Origin: Campylobacterales bacterium
GTDB lineage: Bacteria > Campylobacterota > Campylobacteria > Campylobacterales > Arcobacteraceae
DNA: 10,019 nt
Direction: 5' to 3'
NCBI GenBank assembly: GCA_027064245.1
Contig: JAMOPZ010000297.1
Coordinates: forward strand, 1 to 10,019
The notes under the pieces were generated by a model that saw only the letters and a list, made by a program, of their open reading frames with translations, did no database searches and had not been told where the DNA came from. Below, in pieces: positions 6,959 to 10,019 of the stretch; position 1 is the first letter of the stretch, and every line of letters begins with the position of its first letter. The position numbers were made by a program, and so were the translations under genes.

Positions 6959-8793
6959 ATAAACAAGTAAAAGATTATATAAAGAATTTTTCTAATGATT
7001 TACACATAGTAAACAAATTAATTGTCGCAGCATACTTAAAGTATAATGATATTGAAGTTAAGAACAACAAGCATATCCGCACTTTGTTAAGTGGCAATGA
7101 TTATCGTGAGATTGAGAAGTTTATAAAATTACTACAAGAGCATTCTTCGGAATTTAATTTTGAGGATGTAATAAACCTATTTGAGATTACAATTCCGACA
7201 GGAGATATTATAGTAAATGGTGCGATATACACTCCAAAGTATATCAGAGAGTATATTGTCAATAATACAATAGTTCAACAAAGAAAAGATAGTTCGGCAC
7301 TCATTATTGCAGATATCGCATGTGGTAGTGGAGCATTTCTCTATAGTGCGTCCAAGTATTTAAAGGAAAAGACAAATAAATCATTATATGAACTTTATAA
7401 GAATAATATCTTTGGACTTGATATTTCAGATTATGCACTAGAAAGAACAAAGATACTTTTGACACTTTTTGCGATAGTCGAGGGTGAAGATAAAAAGACA
7501 TTTGAATTCAATTTATTTTGTAACAATAGCCTCGATTTTGATTGGCACAAAAAAGTTAAAAATTTTAATGGATTTGATATCGTTATCGGCAATCCTCCAT
7601 ATGTGAGGACTAAGAATTTAGATATTAAAACTAAAAAATTAATGAAAAATTGGCAAACAGCTAGTTCGGGAAATGCAGATTTATATATACCATTTTTTGA
7701 AATAGGATATGAGTTTTTAAAAGACAAAGGTAGCTTGGGATATATCACCGCTAATACTTTTAAAAAAAGTGTTAATGCGAGAGCACTAAGAAGTTTTTTT
7801 GAAGGGAAAGCCGTTGATATTATAGATTTTGGACATGCTAAGGTGTTTGAAGGAAAGATGACTTATACATGTATTACTTTTTTACAGAAGACCAATAGAG
7901 ATAGTGTTTATTATGCTAAGTTGCTTCCTACCGCTTTAAGCTCACACAAAAATATCAACTTTTCTGATATAAAGTATAGTATGCTAAATAATCATAAAGG
8001 ATGGTTACTCGCAGAAAAACAAATATTAAAAAATATACATATTATTGAAAAGACAGGTACTCCACTTGGGGATAAATTTTTAATTAAAAATGGGTTGGCT
8101 ACATTGCAGAATAATTTATTTATTTTCATGCCTAAGAGAGAGGATAAACTATATTATTTTATGGAATACAATAATAAAGAATATAAAATTGAGAAACAGA
8201 TATGCCGTGATATCATAAAGCCCAATAAACTAAAGAGAGAAGATGAACTTTTATCTTTAACGGAAAAAATAATTTTCCCATATATAATAAAAAATAATGT
8301 AGCGATTGTTTTAGAGGAGATGAAATTTAAAGATGAATATCCAAATGCTTATAATTATCTATCGGCGTATAAAGCACTCTTAGAGGGACGAGACAAAGGT
8401 AAAGATAAAAAATATAAGTGGTTTGAATTTGGTAGAAGCCAATCAATTAATGATTATGGAATAAAGCTCCTTTTTCCATATATGTCGAATAAACCATACT
8501 TTGTGTATAGCGAACAAGAAAATCTATTATTTTATGCAGGATATGCAGTTTACGGGAAATCTGAACGAGAGCTAAGAATTTTAGAAAAAATATTAAAATC
8601 AAAAGTGTTTTGGTATTACATAGAGCATACAAGTAAACCATATTCGTCAAAATATTATGCCTTAGCCAAAAACTATGTTAAAGATTTTGGTATTTGCACT
8701 CTATCAAAAGAAGAAGAGAAGTTTTTACTAGATACTTGCTCTAAAGATGATATAAATCAGTTTTTACTTTCAAAATATAATCTTGATATATAG
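6955..8793 (+). CDS. N6-adenine DNA methyltransferase (TaqI/Eco57I-M type), partner of the Type IIG enzyme
   Basis: A stand-alone DNA adenine methyltransferase of 612 aa. Motif X is IYTP (91-94), SAM-binding motif I IACGSGAF (121-128), acidic motif II GLDIS (154-158) and the catalytic NPPY lies at 213-216. The C-terminal half is the target-recognition region, with KNGLATLQNNLFIF (378-391) and the conserved KPYSSKYYALAKNYVKDFGI stretch (561-580) seen in methyltransferases of Eco57I-like systems. There is no nuclease domain. In Eco57I the fused enzyme protects only one strand of its asymmetric site and a separate methyltransferase completes protection; the same role is likely here. Its start overlaps the preceding stop (ATGA), so translation is probably coupled. 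The last 53 bp overlap the 3' end of the minus-strand gene. All motifs are intact. Confidence 0.88.
   Translation: MNKQVKDYIKNFSNDLHIVNKLIVAAYLKYNDIEVKNNKHIRTLLSGNDYREIEKFIKLLQEHSSEFNFEDVINLFEITIPTGDIIVNGAIYTPKYIREYIVNNTIVQQRKDSSALIIADIACGSGAFLYSASKYLKEKTNKSLYELYKNNIFGLDISDYALERTKILLTLFAIVEGEDKKTFEFNLFCNNSLDFDWHKKVKNFNGFDIVIGNPPYVRTKNLDIKTKKLMKNWQTASSGNADLYIPFFEIGYEFLKDKGSLGYITANTFKKSVNARALRSFFEGKAVDIIDFGHAKVFEGKMTYTCITFLQKTNRDSVYYAKLLPTALSSHKNINFSDIKYSMLNNHKGWLLAEKQILKNIHIIEKTGTPLGDKFLIKNGLATLQNNLFIFMPKREDKLYYFMEYNNKEYKIEKQICRDIIKPNKLKREDELLSLTEKIIFPYIIKNNVAIVLEEMKFKDEYPNAYNYLSAYKALLEGRDKGKDKKYKWFEFGRSQSINDYGIKLLFPYMSNKPYFVYSEQENLLFYAGYAVYGKSERELRILEKILKSKVFWYYIEHTSKPYSSKYYALAKNYVKDFGICTLSKEEEKFLLDTCSKDDINQFLLSKYNLDI
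8741..8793. other. Tail-to-tail overlap of two convergent genes
   Basis: The last 53 bp of the methyltransferase gene (plus) are also the last codons of the zinc-ribbon gene (minus). No space for a terminator exists between them, so transcripts would run into each other and form antisense RNA. Both reading frames are clean up to their stops. Confidence 0.7.
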
Positions 8794-10019
8794 AAGTGTT
8801 TATTGCGAATGGGATATAAAATATCTCTTTACACATCCTGATATAATAGTCACCTATAGTGTCCTTTTTCATATTGTTTAAATCAATATATACATTATCC
8901 GGAACATGGATATTATGCAAATATCCTATAAGTGTTTTAAAAAAATATTGCGGATGCTCCTCTTGATATTGAGGGTTCCGCAGTATCTTTATAAGTCGCT
9001 GTTGCAGTAGTTCTTGGCTCTCATGTGCTTTTTCCAATTTTGCTTGTGGAATCGTACTAATTTTAAGTTCGTATGAAAACTGTTTCGATAAAAAGTTAGT
9101 AAACTCTGTTAATGAACTTCTCTGACCTGGATATATCCACAAATAACCTTCCAAGATGTACATATTTGGAGTTTGATTTTTAAAGTTATAGCAATATTGA
9201 AGAAATTTTACCGCTGGAGTTAAAGCTAATCGTATAGAGCGAAATGTAATTCTTTTCGCTTTGAATTTTTGTAAAAGTTTTTCATAATAACTTTGCAAAA
9301 GACTGGACCTGTAATCATCTTTTTTAAAAGTATTGAGGTATTTCTGAATAAGGTTTAAATTTGCATATTTATCTTTGATGGCTTCATTGATTTTAAGTAC
9401 ACCAACACTCTCAAAATAAAGATGGATTAATAGATTCTTACCTTGTGTAGCATGAGGAAAAGTTGCGAGTAACTCTTCATAATTAGGTAATCTATCCAAT
9501 TGAACACTTAGTTCATCAATTTGAAAAAAATACTTTTGATAATTTTGGATGTGTGTTGATGTGAATAATATACCTCTTCGCAATTTTAACCAATTTGAAA
9601 AGTCAATAAAATGTTGAGCTGTGTACTTTGACATTACTTTTGCTATAAATGTAGCTTTTTTAACAAGAGCATTCTTATAATGACAATCTGAGCATATATG
9701 TCCAAAGCCAGCAGGAAATTTATCTCCACACTCCTTGCACTTTCTAGTAACTTCAATAGAGCAAATCTTGCACAGTGGCTTTTGATCTAATTGAAATGAA
9801 AAGGGTATCCTTCTGTAGCCACAGCTATGGCATACTGGAAGTGTCTTACTGTAGCATTTTTGGCATAGTAATTTTTGTGAGCCATCAATTAAAGTGCGAT
9901 TGGATGTTGGTTTATCGTTTTGCTTACAAACGGAGCATTTTTTGTATTGAGTATAATATTTAGCACAAATATTACAAACTGGACCATACTCAGTAATCTT
10001 TCCGTTTGTGTATTGAGTT
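8741..10019 (-). CDS. Zinc-ribbon protein, probably associated with a tyrosine recombinase (5' end outside window)
   Basis: The frame is open from the right edge to TAG (8741-8743), giving 425 visible residues; the ATG at 9634 is internal, not the start. The first 112 visible residues hold seven CxxC knuckles (15-18, 28-31, 52-55, 63-66, 83-86, 94-97, 109-112). They pair best as three zinc ribbons (28/52, 63/83, 94/109) with the first as the end of another. The remaining 300 residues are helical and Leu/Lys-rich, with LRRGIL near 139 and a segment ending WIYPGQRSSLTEFTNFL that resembles the core-binding part of tyrosine recombinases. No catalytic R-H-R-Y set is visible. I recall similar zinc-ribbon proteins next to integrase genes in genomic islands, so a DNA-binding mobile-element role is plausible. 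The frame is continuous despite containing several alternative starts. Confidence 0.7.
   Translation of the reverse strand, partial: TQYTNGKITEYGPVCNICAKYYTQYKKCSVCKQNDKPTSNRTLIDGSQKLLCQKCYSKTLPVCHSCGYRRIPFSFQLDQKPLCKICSIEVTRKCKECGDKFPAGFGHICSDCHYKNALVKKATFIAKVMSKYTAQHFIDFSNWLKLRRGILFTSTHIQNYQKYFFQIDELSVQLDRLPNYEELLATFPHATQGKNLLIHLYFESVGVLKINEAIKDKYANLNLIQKYLNTFKKDDYRSSLLQSYYEKLLQKFKAKRITFRSIRLALTPAVKFLQYCYNFKNQTPNMYILEGYLWIYPGQRSSLTEFTNFLSKQFSYELKISTIPQAKLEKAHESQELLQQRLIKILRNPQYQEEHPQYFFKTLIGYLHNIHVPDNVYIDLNNMKKDTIGDYYIRMCKEIFYIPFAINTSIYQDYILKVKTDLYHL

Noticed and set aside
9775..9963. Plus-strand frame of 62 codons
   Set aside because: It is the complement of the zinc-ribbon coding region, whose regular CxxC spacing shows the minus strand is the real one.

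Overview
The window is AT-rich, with ATA (Ile), AGA (Arg) and TTA (Leu) codons common and clear AGGA-type ribosome binding sites, sometimes before TTG or GTG starts. This fits an AT-rich Gram-negative bacterium; a Campylobacterota host (Sulfurimonas/Arcobacter-like) is my best guess, from codon style only. Nothing here looks like a housekeeping gene. It reads as accessory, mobile-element DNA.

Layout, left to right. (1) Positions 3-227 hold the last 74 codons of an unidentified gene, followed by a small hairpin. (2) Positions 286-2028 encode a diverged TnsE-like protein, the Tn7 target-selection factor, so the left part is probably the tail of a tns operon, with cargo starting after it. (3) A 241-bp gap carries two palindromes that share one half-site. 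It is followed by a two-gene unit (2270-2832): a small DUF2188-type protein and a small Cys-containing protein of unknown function, ending at a hairpin. (4) About 650 bp without a confident gene (2833-3483) contain a possible decayed reading frame and, just before the next operon, helically phased ATTATTGA repeats. (5) A restriction-modification operon follows (3484-8793): a small DNA-binding protein (helix-turn-helix plus a ribbon-helix-helix-like tail), a 1035-aa single-chain Type IIG restriction enzyme/methyltransferase, and a 612-aa separate N6-adenine methyltransferase. This matches the Eco57I arrangement. (6) On the minus strand, a zinc-ribbon protein runs off the right edge; its 3' end overlaps the methyltransferase gene by 53 bp tail-to-tail. 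It resembles zinc-ribbon proteins that accompany tyrosine recombinases, so a second mobile element may begin here.

How the parts fit: a Tn7-like transposon tail (tnsE) followed by cargo that includes a complete Type IIG defence operon with its own candidate regulator and a small uncharacterised gene pair, bordered by another probable mobile-element gene. The restriction enzyme and methyltransferase calls rest on intact catalytic motifs. The TnsE call rests on remembered similarity in two blocks. The roles of the small proteins and of the zinc-ribbon protein are open.
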